Positions 50,092 through 58,863 of a DNA stretch of 64,000 nucleotides are shown here, piece after piece. Numbering within the stretch: position 1 is the first letter of the stretch; each line of letters starts with the position of its first letter. The notes under the pieces were generated by a model, which ran no database searches, was not told where the DNA came from, and saw only the letters and a list, made by a program, of their open reading frames with translations. Source of the stretch: Roseobacter sp. (lineage in GTDB: Bacteria > Pseudomonadota > Alphaproteobacteria > Rhodobacterales > Rhodobacteraceae). The translations under genes and the position numbers were made by a program. Where the stretch lies: NCBI GenBank assembly GCA_024636495.1, contig JAGXGZ010000035.1:1-64000 (forward strand), given 5' to 3'.

Positions 50092-50985
50092 ATGCCCGTA
50101 CACCGTTTCCCCCCTGACACCCGAATGGTTTTTTGCATTGGTGCACAAAAGGCAGGTACGACATGGTTATACGATACCTTGCGGCAAAGCGATCAGGTGC
50201 ATTTTTCGCGCAACAAGGAACTGCATTATTTTGACGTAGTCGGCGGAAAAGCAAAGCAGGTATTCGACATAAGGATACGTGCAGCCCAAACATTGACCCA
50301 GCGCCTTGTGCCACAATTGGGGCCTCGAAATCAGCAAAATCTCAAGCAATTACGCGACCTGACCGATCTGTTGGCAATTTACACGTCAAACCCCGGTGAT
50401 CATTCAGCCTATCTTGATTACATGCTGCAGGATTTTGAAAGTCAGCCGGTCATTTGCGATATTACCCCCGCCTACGCCATTCTGGATCGGGATAGTTTTG
50501 CGCAAATGGGGCAGATCGGATGCGCCAAATTTATCTTTATCCTGCGTGACCCGATCGACCGGATGTGGTCGCAAATCAGGATGGCAACCAAAACCGAAAA
50601 CCCGAAGGAAAAGGCATTTCAGGATGCCTGCGTCGCACGCGCGCACCAGTTGATTGACACAGGTCGCCTGATGAATATCGAGCGCGCTGATTACCTGCGC
50701 ACAATAACAGAGCTTGAGGCCGTCATTCCTGAAGATCGGATACAATATCTATTTTATGAAAGGCTGTTCCAACATGATACCATGAATGACATCTGCGCCT
50801 TTATGGGGATCTCGCGACTGCAGATTGATCCTGCTAAACATAGCAATATTGGCACCCCCGCCCCATTGCCCGATGATATTCGGCTCGCATTTCGCAGCGC
50901 TTTTGCCCCGCAATATGACTTTGTTCAGGATCGGTTTGGCGGAATGGTTCCTGATCAATGGAACACTCGCAAGGACATAGCCTAG
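50092..50985 (+). CDS. Sulfotransferase, 297 aa
   Basis: PAPS-dependent sulfotransferase of the heparan/chondroitin type. The 5'-phosphosulfate loop IGAQKAGTTWLYDTL is at about residues 16-30. The CDITPAYAIL segment is at about 123-132. The 3'-phosphate motif FILRDPIDRMWSQIRM is at about 149-164. It lies between kpsT and kpsM: 28 bp after kpsT, and directly abutting kpsM (TAG then ATG). That placement inside the export genes strongly suggests that the exported polysaccharide is sulfated (inference). The acceptor sugar is unknown. Confidence 0.87.
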   Translation: MPVHRFPPDTRMVFCIGAQKAGTTWLYDTLRQSDQVHFSRNKELHYFDVVGGKAKQVFDIRIRAAQTLTQRLVPQLGPRNQQNLKQLRDLTDLLAIYTSNPGDHSAYLDYMLQDFESQPVICDITPAYAILDRDSFAQMGQIGCAKFIFILRDPIDRMWSQIRMATKTENPKEKAFQDACVARAHQLIDTGRLMNIERADYLRTITELEAVIPEDRIQYLFYERLFQHDTMNDICAFMGISRLQIDPAKHSNIGTPAPLPDDIRLAFRSAFAPQYDFVQDRFGGMVPDQWNTRKDIA

Positions 50986-51795
50986 ATGCAGGCGGGCGAA
51001 CCGCGCCACCTGCGAAGGGTTAACCGCCCGCCACGGCTCATGACGCTGCGTACTGTCACAGCTTTGATCTTGCGTGAAATAACGGCGAGCTATGGCAGAT
51101 CGCCCGGTGGATACCTTTGGGCTATGGCTGAACCAATCCTTGGAATCGCTCTTTTGTCGGTGATCTTTTCGATAGGGTTTCGCAATCCGCTTTTGGGCAC
51201 AAATTTTGCGATGTTCTATGCGACCGGGTTGCTTCCTTTTTTGATGTTCAGTGACCTTAGCACGAAGACTGCGCAGGCGATTAACTATTCGAAACAGCTT
51301 CTTGCCTATCCGCGCGTCACATTTGTCGATGCGATCCTTGGGCGTTTCATCCTTAACCTGTTGACGCAAATCCTTGTTATCGCTTTTGTTCTGACAGGCA
51401 TAATCCTTGTATTTGATACACGCACTACCCTTGAGATGGACGAAATAATCTCAGCAATCATGATGACAGCTGCGCTAGGGCTAGGCATAGGAACCTTCAA
51501 CTGTTTTTTAATGTCGATGTTTCCGATTTGGCAGCGCGCCTACAGCATCATGACACGACCGCTTTTACTGGTATCCGGCGTAATTTTCACCTTCGAAGCT
51601 GTGCCAAATCCCTATCGGGAATGGCTATGGTATAATCCATTGATCCATATTGTTGGCCGGATGCGCGCGGGATTTTACAACAGTTATGATGCGTCCTACG
51701 TCAGCGCGATCTATGTTTATGCGATATCTGTGGTGTTTGGCTTTCTGGGGCTGATTTTCCTGCGTCGCTATCATCGCGATATCATGGAGCTTTGA
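50986..51795 (+). CDS. kpsM: Capsule exporter permease (KpsM family), 269 aa
   Basis: ABC-2 permease partner of KpsT. An N-terminal cytoplasmic segment with LILREITASYGRSPGGYLWAMAEP, the coupling motif typical of KpsM, is followed by about six TM spans (for example LGIALLSVIFSIGF, ILNLLTQILVIAFVLTGIILVF and VYAYAISVVFGFLGLIFL). I keep the ATG at 50986, immediately after the sulfotransferase stop; a shorter start at 51040 has no ribosome-binding site. It is the last gene of the kpsE-kpsT-sulfotransferase-kpsM unit, convergent with the RTX gene. Confidence 0.9.
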   Translation: MQAGEPRHLRRVNRPPRLMTLRTVTALILREITASYGRSPGGYLWAMAEPILGIALLSVIFSIGFRNPLLGTNFAMFYATGLLPFLMFSDLSTKTAQAINYSKQLLAYPRVTFVDAILGRFILNLLTQILVIAFVLTGIILVFDTRTTLEMDEIISAIMMTAALGLGIGTFNCFLMSMFPIWQRAYSIMTRPLLLVSGVIFTFEAVPNPYREWLWYNPLIHIVGRMRAGFYNSYDASYVSAIYVYAISVVFGFLGLIFLRRYHRDIMEL

Positions 51796-51848
51796 GGGAA
51801 CTGTCTGCCACCTCCCCAAGAGCTTTCGATCTATTCCATTGTAAATAT

Positions 51849-54350
51849 TCATAAAAACTCCAAGTCCCCGTTCAGCACACTTAGATTTTCGACTCCGACC
51901 AAATCCAATATATTCCCATTTCCAAAATCAAACGAAACAAACCCTTCAGGGGTCAGATCAGCATATGCGGAAAGCTGACCAAGGCTTAGTTGGCCCCCAC
52001 CCCATAGCGCTGAGTTTAGGATCGGCGTGTCGATCTCGTTTTGGAAATCCAGGATCTGGTCATGCCCGGCCCCATAGAAAAAGCGGTCGGCCCCAATGCC
52101 ACCTGACAAAAGATCATCGCCCGCTCCGCCATCCAGATAATCGTGACCGGCGTTCCCCTTCAGCAGGTCATCGCCCGCTCCGCCATAAAGCGTATCAGAC
52201 CCGTTATCACCCTGAAGCCTGTCGTTGCCCCCGCCTCCGTCCAGCAAGTCATTGTTAATACCCCCATACAAACGATCATTGCCGCCTTCGCCTTCAAGGC
52301 TATCAGCGCCCGCGTTGCCAAAGAGCGCGTCATTACCATTCCCCCCAAAAAGCTCGTCGGAACCCGCGCTGCCTTCTAATCTATCGTGATCATTCCCCCC
52401 CCAAAGCCGGTCAGAATTCAGCCCGCCAATCAACCAATCATCGCCATCATCACCATAAATCCGGTCCGCGCCATTATTTCCGTTCAGCACGTCGTTGCCA
52501 TCACCACCACCGATGGCATCATAGCCATCCCCGCCCCAAATCCTGTCATCCCCCTCTTGGCCGCGCAAAGTATCCCAGCCGATACCGCCCCAAATCCGAT
52601 CTGCACCCAATCCGCCTTCGACCACATCGCTGCCTGCATTTCCGTAAAGTTCATCATCCCCAGCATCGCCATAGATCGAATCGGCACCCCCCATGCCCGA
52701 AAGCAGATCGTCGGCGGCGAGGCCACGAATGATATCGTTGGCATCGTCCCCCGTCAGAACATCTGGCGCAGGCGTCCCAATCAGGTTGAGCGGAAGGATA
52801 ACCGCCGGGGCCGTGTCGCTATCTGGTTCATCGGGCAACACCCAGCTTGGAAGAAAGCGTGATTGCCCGATCATGTCCAAGGACAGCAGATCTTGGGCGC
52901 GCAAAGGTTGCCCGTTTGCCGTTTGAATTGTCAGCGTTTCGCCGGCAAAACCAAGCACTGCACCGGTGTTGGTTGCCTGAAAGCTAAGCTGCGACATACT
53001 GCGCAGAAAGGGCCAGCCCGACAGGTCAATGCTGTCTTGGGTAATATCAAAGTCCCTGATGGTATCTGGCGCATTATCACCCGTCAGAATGAACCTATCC
53101 GCCCCTGCGCCACCGACCAATACGTCTGATCCAGCCCCATCGGTCAGAAAATCGTTGCCCGCCGCACCCGTCAGCGTGTCATTGCCTGCACCGCCCTGCA
53201 AAAAGTCATCTCCAGCTGTGCCCGTCAATACATCAGAGGCCAAAGTCCCTGTCTGTGGCGTGACGCGGCCCGACACATCGGCGGTAAAAACGCTTAACCC
53301 CGCCTCGGCACCAGAGGCTACAACAAGGTGCAGGTGGCCGCCTTGCACAGAGAAGCTGAGCGCCGACACGGCATCAAGAGTGGTATCAGCCCTATCCTCA
53401 AGGGTCGCCAGATGGAGAAGCTGCCCATCACGGGCCAGTTCGAAAATCGAAACGCCATCATCACCACCGGCAACGGCCACATAGCCGCGTTCATTGTAAA
53501 CGACTGTTTCTAGTAGGCTAATATCGTCAAAACGCGTGGAACGTGTATCAAGAACGTGATCAGTCAACACCATCTTGCCGTCTGTACCTAAACGCACAAC
53601 ACTTAAGGACGCACTTTCAGCTGACGCCAGAATACCGAAAGCCTGATCACCCACCTGAACTAAAGACACAGCCGTCGGGCCAGAGATACCTACCCCATCA
53701 TCCGCTGATATCCGCGACACTTCGGTTGCGCGCCCCGTGGCATCAAGCGACATGCTGATCAAAGCGTTCTGGGATGCTGACCCCACAAGTAGAACCGGCG
53801 TCCCGGCAATATCCGCGACGGCCAGTGCCGTCAGACCCGCTTGCGATGACGATGCCACACCACCACTTTGCACCTGCGTCACAGATCCAGCGTCGCTAAT
53901 CCGCCAGACACCAACCGCGTCAGAGCCCCTTGCGATGCCATAAAGAAAGGCCTGTCCACTAAGGGAAACGATCTCGGCCCCCAGCAATTGCTGTGGCAAA
54001 CTCGCGCCCGTTACCGAAGCTATGTTGGAAAATCGCCCATCAGTGCCAAGATCAATTTTAGTCAGCGCAGCGTTTTGCGCCCCTGTCATATACAGATTTT
54101 CGCCAATCAACGTCAGCTTGTTTTCTGATCCGGCCTGCGCAGTGCCCGCAATCGCGCGGCTGTCAAATTGGGTCAACCCGCCATTTGCATCAATGCGGTA
54201 GGCCAAAAGATCACCGCCGCCAAAGCGGGACGTCGTATAAAGCGCAGCGCCTGCACTTGTCTCGAAAACGACCATATCGGTAACGCCGGTCAGAAACATA
54301 TCCGTTCTGCCCGGGAAAGTGATTTGGTGTTTAAACTCCATTTGCCCCAT
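51849..54350 (-). CDS. RTX repeat protein with N-terminal propeller-like domain, 833 aa
   Basis: Probably secreted by a type I system. The N-terminal about 375 residues contain imperfect repeats of about 45-50 residues with a VLLVGSASQNALISMSLD-like pattern, suggestive of a beta-propeller. Calcium-binding GGxGxDxLx nonapeptides occupy about 385-425 and, after a spacer, about 540-745 (many copies such as GGAGNDTLT, GGDGNDVLN, GGAGDDLLK). The C-terminus ends in a hydrophobic strand-rich segment ending GDLEFL, as in T1SS signals. The function could be adhesion or an enzyme; no active site is recognised. The start is the ATG at 54350, or the one at 54341. It is convergent with kpsM; no T1SS genes are in the window. 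Confidence 0.85.
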   Translation of the reverse strand: MGQMEFKHQITFPGRTDMFLTGVTDMVVFETSAGAALYTTSRFGGGDLLAYRIDANGGLTQFDSRAIAGTAQAGSENKLTLIGENLYMTGAQNAALTKIDLGTDGRFSNIASVTGASLPQQLLGAEIVSLSGQAFLYGIARGSDAVGVWRISDAGSVTQVQSGGVASSSQAGLTALAVADIAGTPVLLVGSASQNALISMSLDATGRATEVSRISADDGVGISGPTAVSLVQVGDQAFGILASAESASLSVVRLGTDGKMVLTDHVLDTRSTRFDDISLLETVVYNERGYVAVAGGDDGVSIFELARDGQLLHLATLEDRADTTLDAVSALSFSVQGGHLHLVVASGAEAGLSVFTADVSGRVTPQTGTLASDVLTGTAGDDFLQGGAGNDTLTGAAGNDFLTDGAGSDVLVGGAGADRFILTGDNAPDTIRDFDITQDSIDLSGWPFLRSMSQLSFQATNTGAVLGFAGETLTIQTANGQPLRAQDLLSLDMIGQSRFLPSWVLPDEPDSDTAPAVILPLNLIGTPAPDVLTGDDANDIIRGLAADDLLSGMGGADSIYGDAGDDELYGNAGSDVVEGGLGADRIWGGIGWDTLRGQEGDDRIWGGDGYDAIGGGDGNDVLNGNNGADRIYGDDGDDWLIGGLNSDRLWGGNDHDRLEGSAGSDELFGGNGNDALFGNAGADSLEGEGGNDRLYGGINNDLLDGGGGNDRLQGDNGSDTLYGGAGDDLLKGNAGHDYLDGGAGDDLLSGGIGADRFFYGAGHDQILDFQNEIDTPILNSALWGGGQLSLGQLSAYADLTPEGFVSFDFGNGNILDLVGVENLSVLNGDLEFL

Positions 54351-54463
54351 TTCCCTCGATACTCACCACGACTGATGATGCGGGAATTGGGTTAACCGAG
54401 GCTGTTAACTTTATGACAACTTCATGGCGCTTTCAGAAAATCCTAACGAATGGCGCAGCTCTG

Positions 54464-55855
54464 TCACAGATGCTGGCCACCGGTTTGCACCGTCCCGGCA
54501 ATATCGCCCGGCAACACAGCACCACCGCTGTTAATCACACCATTCGATGCCAGATCATACTGCTTGCCTGTCGCTGACCCGGTAAAGCTTTGCCCGCTCA
54601 AGCGCGCCACGCTGGTCTCGGTGCAAATGCAAAAAGCATCTTGAAAATCAGGCGTTTCGGTTAAACTGACCGAATACCCGTTTGTATCGTACCGCGCACC
54701 ACCAACCAGACAAAGATGAAACCCGGCGTCCCCTTCAATGCCGCAAGGCCCTTCCAAGGACAGACGGGCACCGTCAACTTCAAGATGGCCTCCCGCATTC
54801 CCAAAAGTAACCTGATCAACCATCAGATGGCCTTGCGCCTGAACGTACACAGCCGAAGTTGCAGACGTATTTTGCACCTTGACCGCCCGCAGAAGAACCG
54901 TGCCATCTGATACCTCGATCACGCGATCAACGGCCGCGATCACCACCGTTTGCGGGTCGGCCAAATCGCCTTGGATGATAAGCCGACCACCGCCAACCAA
55001 ACCGCGCCTGATCGCAAGCGATTGCGGCAGGGCATAGATTCCATCAGCCAAATGCACTATGATATCATGCCCGCCACTATCTACCAACAGCGCTGCGTCA
55101 ACGGCCTTTGCGATGGTTGCAAACGCGTTGGCACCCGCCGACATGCCATCGTTACCGTCAAAGCCCATGCTTGGATCGACGAAATAGCTACGGGGGCCAG
55201 TAAGCATTTCACGCCAACCTGCCACACCCGCACTTATCCGGCCCGTTGCAGCATCGACGCGCAGGGCCTCGACCCAATTGCTGCCATCCGCACTGACCTT
55301 AAGCGCAAAGTCGTCGCTGCCCGCGATGCCCATTTCTGCGCGGCCCCCATAGCCTGTTTGAAACACCAGACTGGCCGTATCACCTTGGGTATCTTTGTTG
55401 ATTTTTAGCTGATGCCCGCCCCCCGCGTGGTTCAACAACACAGCCTCAGACGATACGACAAGACGGTTATAGCCATCAAAGCTGGCACCAATGCCCAGCC
55501 CGGGCAGGTTGCTATATGTTTTGGCAGCCCACGCGGCACCGTCAAATTTCACCTCGCTACCGGTATCCAGAACCTGTGCGATCCATCCGGTCAAAGGCGT
55601 GGTAAAATGCCAGCCCGCATCGACAAACGCAGCAATCTTACCATCCTGCCCTGCCCAGGCTGCCTGCCCGTTCGGGGCAACCAGATATCGGTCCCCCTCG
55701 ACCGCAGTGGAGGGCGGCGCACTTTGATCGGCGGAAAGCACGGCAAGCTGCACGATCACATCCAAAAGGCTAAGCGCCTCGTTATGGGTGACATGTTTTT
55801 GCGCTTGCGAGGGCTGGATGTAAGGCATCGCAAGGATGGGCGAAGTATCGGTCAT
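54464..55855 (-). CDS. DUF2793 domain protein (phage/GTA-like), 463 aa
   Basis: The N-terminal DUF2793 pattern ILAMPYIQPSQAQKHVTHNE ... LLDVIVQLAVLS ... GDRYLVA (about residues 6-65) is found in Rhodobacterales prophages and around gene-transfer-agent genes. The middle (about 130-210) holds ordinary beta-rich sequence, and the rest (about 220-400) has IIVHLADGIYALPQSLAI- and LIIQGDLADPQTVVIAA-like steps that suggest a right-handed beta-helix, as in tail fibres or glycan-binding spikes. I chose the ATG at 55855 with GGAG seven bases upstream. It lies next to the RTX gene on the same strand; no other phage gene is nearby. A head-spike or adhesin role is inference. Confidence 0.7.
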   Translation of the reverse strand: MTDTSPILAMPYIQPSQAQKHVTHNEALSLLDVIVQLAVLSADQSAPPSTAVEGDRYLVAPNGQAAWAGQDGKIAAFVDAGWHFTTPLTGWIAQVLDTGSEVKFDGAAWAAKTYSNLPGLGIGASFDGYNRLVVSSEAVLLNHAGGGHQLKINKDTQGDTASLVFQTGYGGRAEMGIAGSDDFALKVSADGSNWVEALRVDAATGRISAGVAGWREMLTGPRSYFVDPSMGFDGNDGMSAGANAFATIAKAVDAALLVDSGGHDIIVHLADGIYALPQSLAIRRGLVGGGRLIIQGDLADPQTVVIAAVDRVIEVSDGTVLLRAVKVQNTSATSAVYVQAQGHLMVDQVTFGNAGGHLEVDGARLSLEGPCGIEGDAGFHLCLVGGARYDTNGYSVSLTETPDFQDAFCICTETSVARLSGQSFTGSATGKQYDLASNGVINSGGAVLPGDIAGTVQTGGQHL

Positions 55856-55996
55856 AAGCGGGCTCCGTGGCTTGGGCATCTGTTAACGGCCAAGCTGCAG
55901 CAAACCTGTTAACCAGATATAGACCCAGCGAACGCTGAACACCCGTTTGCCTATCACCCCAATCAGTGCTTTGCTGGCGTAAATCGGGAGGGATAC

Positions 55997-56770
55997 ATGA
56001 CAGACGGGCTAAAGATCGAAACATCGCAGGGCGTGACCACGATCGCGCTGGATGACCCTAAAACTCTGAACGCGCTTACCCCGCAATTGGCGATATCACT
56101 AGGGCAGGCATTGGAAGATGCCGCGAAAAGCAGCCGGGTGATCATCCTGACAGGATCGTCCCGCGCCTTTTGTTCGGGCGCTAACCTGCAAAACCGCACT
56201 ACCGCAAAGCCGGGTGACATCGACGCGGGATCATCACTGGATCAAGCGTATAATCCGCTGATGATGGTTATCCGCAATCTGGATGTGCCCCTGATTACCG
56301 CAATCAATGGCCCGGCTGCGGGGATTGGCGCATCGATCGCCATGGCGGGCGACATCATTATCGCCGGCGAAAGCAGTTATTTCCTTGAAGCATTTTGCCA
56401 CATAGGCCTTGTGCCTGACGGCGGTGCAACGTGGATGCTGGTGCGCAATGTCGGGCGTGTTCGCGCCGCCGAAATGGCGCTGTTGGGTGAAAAAATCCCT
56501 GCGCCTCAGGCGTTCGATTGGGGAATGGTCACACGCGTTGTTCAAGACGATGCCGTCCTGACCACCGCCAATGAATTTGCGAACCGTCTGGCAAACGGTC
56601 CGACCCATGCGCTTGGCCTGATGCGCAAGCTTTTATGGGCAGCAGGCGATGCCAGCTTTCAAGATCAACTAAACGGGGAACGCGACGCCCAAGCTTCGGC
56701 GGGGAAACATCCGCACTTCGCCGAAGGCGTCGCCGCATTTCTGGCAAAGCGCAAAGCAAACTTCGAATAG
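55997..56770 (+). CDS. Enoyl-CoA hydratase/isomerase family protein, 257 aa
   Basis: Crotonase-fold enzyme. The oxyanion-hole segments are SRAFCSGANLQNR (about residues 55-67) and NGPAAGIGASIAMAGDIIIAGE (about 98-119). The first catalytic glutamate position of classic hydratases (GGCELA in the gene at 33620) is here GIGASIA, so it may be an isomerase or PaaG-like hydratase rather than a standard hydratase. FCHIGLVPDGGATWMLVR (about 133-150) supports the PaaG-like subgroup. It is a stand-alone gene convergent with hemA, with a strong terminator. Confidence 0.83.
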   Translation: MTDGLKIETSQGVTTIALDDPKTLNALTPQLAISLGQALEDAAKSSRVIILTGSSRAFCSGANLQNRTTAKPGDIDAGSSLDQAYNPLMMVIRNLDVPLITAINGPAAGIGASIAMAGDIIIAGESSYFLEAFCHIGLVPDGGATWMLVRNVGRVRAAEMALLGEKIPAPQAFDWGMVTRVVQDDAVLTTANEFANRLANGPTHALGLMRKLLWAAGDASFQDQLNGERDAQASAGKHPHFAEGVAAFLAKRKANFE

Positions 56771-56800
56771 CGAGCCGACTTACCGCTTTGCAAGCCATCT

Positions 56801-56830
56801 GCCATCGGACCGAAATCCGATGGCATTTTT
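56801..56830 (+). terminator. Terminator of the crotonase gene at 55997
   Basis: Perfect 9-bp stem GCCATCGGA / TCCGATGGC with a 6-nt loop, followed by ATTTTT. It also lies just beyond the hemA stop. Confidence 0.85.
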
Positions 56831-56849
56831 GCTGTCAAGAAAACGCGGC

Positions 56850-58064
56850 CTAGGCGACTGCCCGCGAGATCGCACATTTCTTCCAAAGCGACGTTAACGC
56901 ATTCATCAGATGGTCAATGTCATCGTCCGTGTGCAAAGGCGACGGGGTAAAACGCAAACGCTCCGTCCCTTTTGGAACGGTCGGATAGTTGATCGGCTGC
57001 ACGTAAATGCCCCATTCATCCATCAGATAATCCGCCAGCATCTTAGTCTTGACCGGATCTTTGATCAGCACCGGAATGATATGGCTTTCGTTCATCATAT
57101 GCGGAATACCAGCGGCATCCAGACGGGCGCGCAACTTGGCGACCTGACGGCGTTGCTGCATCCGCTCAAAGCTGGATATCTTTAGATGCTGAATAGACGC
57201 ACGCGCAGCCGCAGCCACAGCAGGCGGTAAAGCCGTCGTAAAGATGAACCCGCTGGCAAAGGACCGGATAAAATCACAAAGCGCAGCAGACCCAGTGATA
57301 TATCCACCCACAACGCCATAGGCCTTGCCCAACGTCCCTTCGATCAGTGTGATCCGGTCCGCCAAACCTTCACGCTCTGAAATACCACCGCCGCGCGGCC
57401 CATAAAGGCCAACGGCGTGGACTTCATCAAGATAGGTCATCGCGCCGTATTTCTCGGCCACTTCGACAATCTCGCGCATGGGGCACACATCGCCATCCAT
57501 GGAATAAACGCTTTCAAAGGCAACGATCTTTGGCACGTCAGCCGGAAGCGCCTTCAGCTTTGCCTCAAGATCGGCAACGTCGTTATGCTTCCACAAAACC
57601 TTGGTCGCGCGGGAATGGCGGATGCCTTCGATCATGCTGGCATGGTTGCCCGCATCCGACAGGATCACACAGTCTTTCAGACGGCTGCCCAGCGTCGACA
57701 GCGCGGCCCAGTTGGACACATACCCGCTGGTGAACAACAGCGCCGCTTCCTTGCCATGCAAATCAGCCAACTCAGCCTCAAGCAGCAGGTGGTCGTGGTT
57801 CGTACCCGAGATATTGCGCGTCCCGCCCGACCCCGTGCCGCACCGTTGAACCGCCTCGCACATCGCGTCGATCACCTTTGGGTTTTGTCCCATCCCAAGA
57901 TAGTCGTTCGAGCACCAGACCGTGACATCGCGCACGCCGTCCGCACTGTGTTTTGCCGCTTTGGGAAACTTGCCACATTGGCGTTCCAGCTCGGCAAACA
58001 CACGGTAATTACCTTCGGATTTCAGCGTCTCAATTTGCGCCTCAAAGAGTTTATCAAAGTCCAT
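56850..58064 (-). CDS. hemA: 5-aminolevulinate synthase, 404 aa
   Basis: First step of C4 tetrapyrrole synthesis: glycine plus succinyl-CoA to 5-aminolevulinate; PLP enzyme of the alpha-oxoamine synthase family. Seen: [15 protein letters not shown] (about residues 50-64), [17 protein letters not shown] (about 76-92), [18 protein letters not shown] (about 213-230) and the PLP lysine in [17 protein letters not shown] (Lys near 248). It is the last gene of the puh operon; its start lies 11 bp inside puhE. It supplies both heme and bacteriochlorophyll precursors. A second hemA copy elsewhere in the genome is common in this group but not visible here. Confidence 0.96.
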   Translation of the reverse strand: MDFDKLFEAQIETLKSEGNYRVFAELERQCGKFPKAAKHSADGVRDVTVWCSNDYLGMGQNPKVIDAMCEAVQRCGTGSGGTRNISGTNHDHLLLEAELADLHGKEAALLFTSGYVSNWAALSTLGSRLKDCVILSDAGNHASMIEGIRHSRATKVLWKHNDVADLEAKLKALPADVPKIVAFESVYSMDGDVCPMREIVEVAEKYGAMTYLDEVHAVGLYGPRGGGISEREGLADRITLIEGTLGKAYGVVGGYITGSAALCDFIRSFASGFIFTTALPPAVAAAARASIQHLKISSFERMQQRRQVAKLRARLDAAGIPHMMNESHIIPVLIKDPVKTKMLADYLMDEWGIYVQPINYPTVPKGTERLRFTPSPLHTDDDIDHLMNALTSLWKKCAISRAVA

Positions 58065-58863
58065 TCGTTTTTCTTTCTTCAGAGGTCATGTCAGCAGGCG
58101 CAGGCAACATCCAACGCCAAAGTTTTGCGTCTGGCAGCGGAACCACCATCAGCCAGTGTTCAAGAAGCGCCAGCGCCGACAAAGCGGTCAGCAGCGTAGC
58201 AGCCACAATTGTAGGTTCGGCTTCGGCAACCCAGAGACGCTGCATAAAGCACGCCGTGCCAAAGCTCAGGATCGTAATCGCCAGCGGAAACATCGCTGTA
58301 ATCGGCCCGCGCCGGAAATAGCTTGTCAGATGGGCCAGCGGACGCGGCACAAATTCGGTATTGATGCGCGGAATGCCAAAAAACACGTTCAGCTTTGCCA
58401 AAATCCGCGCAATAAACAGGATTGCATAGGCCCAGAATGCCACGTCATTGCCTGACCCTCGGGTCAGAAGTTCGACTAACACAAGGCCTGCCAGCAGCGT
58501 CAGTTCATGATGCGCAACGGTCCACCATGCGCGAACAAATCGATCACGGCCTTGCAGATCAACAGGACACTCGCGCTTTTCAGGGCCCGTGATGACACCC
58601 GTTAGAAATGCAAGCTCGATCCAGCCCCAGATGGCCAAAGCCCCCAGGAATGCAAGATAAACAGACAACACATCCGCACCGGTTGCCGAAACCGATACCA
58701 AAGCGATGCCAAGCGCCAGTAAAGGCAGCCCAAACAAGGTCGCCTTTGCCGGTGCCGGTCCGCCAAGCACATCGGCCCGGCGCACCACCAACAGGATCAT
58801 CCCAGTGGAAAACCACCAGATAAACATGGCGAAAAGCGCCGTGATCCAGATTTCCGTCAGCAT
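58054..58863 (-). CDS. puhE: Photosynthetic complex assembly protein PuhE, 269 aa
   Basis: Integral membrane protein encoded in puh operons. Studies in Rhodobacter link PuhE to controlling bacteriochlorophyll production and photocomplex assembly. About seven hydrophobic spans are visible, starting [22 protein letters not shown] and including [26 protein letters not shown] and [15 protein letters not shown]. The start overlaps the acsF stop, and the 3' end overlaps hemA by 11 bp. The call rests on topology and position. Confidence 0.9.
   Translation of the reverse strand: MLTEIWITALFAMFIWWFSTGMILLVVRRADVLGGPAPAKATLFGLPLLALGIALVSVSATGADVLSVYLAFLGALAIWGWIELAFLTGVITGPEKRECPVDLQGRDRFVRAWWTVAHHELTLLAGLVLVELLTRGSGNDVAFWAYAILFIARILAKLNVFFGIPRINTEFVPRPLAHLTSYFRRGPITAMFPLAITILSFGTACFMQRLWVAEAEPTIVAATLLTALSALALLEHWLMVVPLPDAKLWRWMLPAPADMTSEERKTNGL

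Noticed and set aside
52060-52740. Dense short DNA repeats that could be taken for a CRISPR array or satellite
   Set aside because: They encode the GGxGxDxLx nonapeptides of the RTX protein in frame, with varied synonymous codons and no constant spacer structure.
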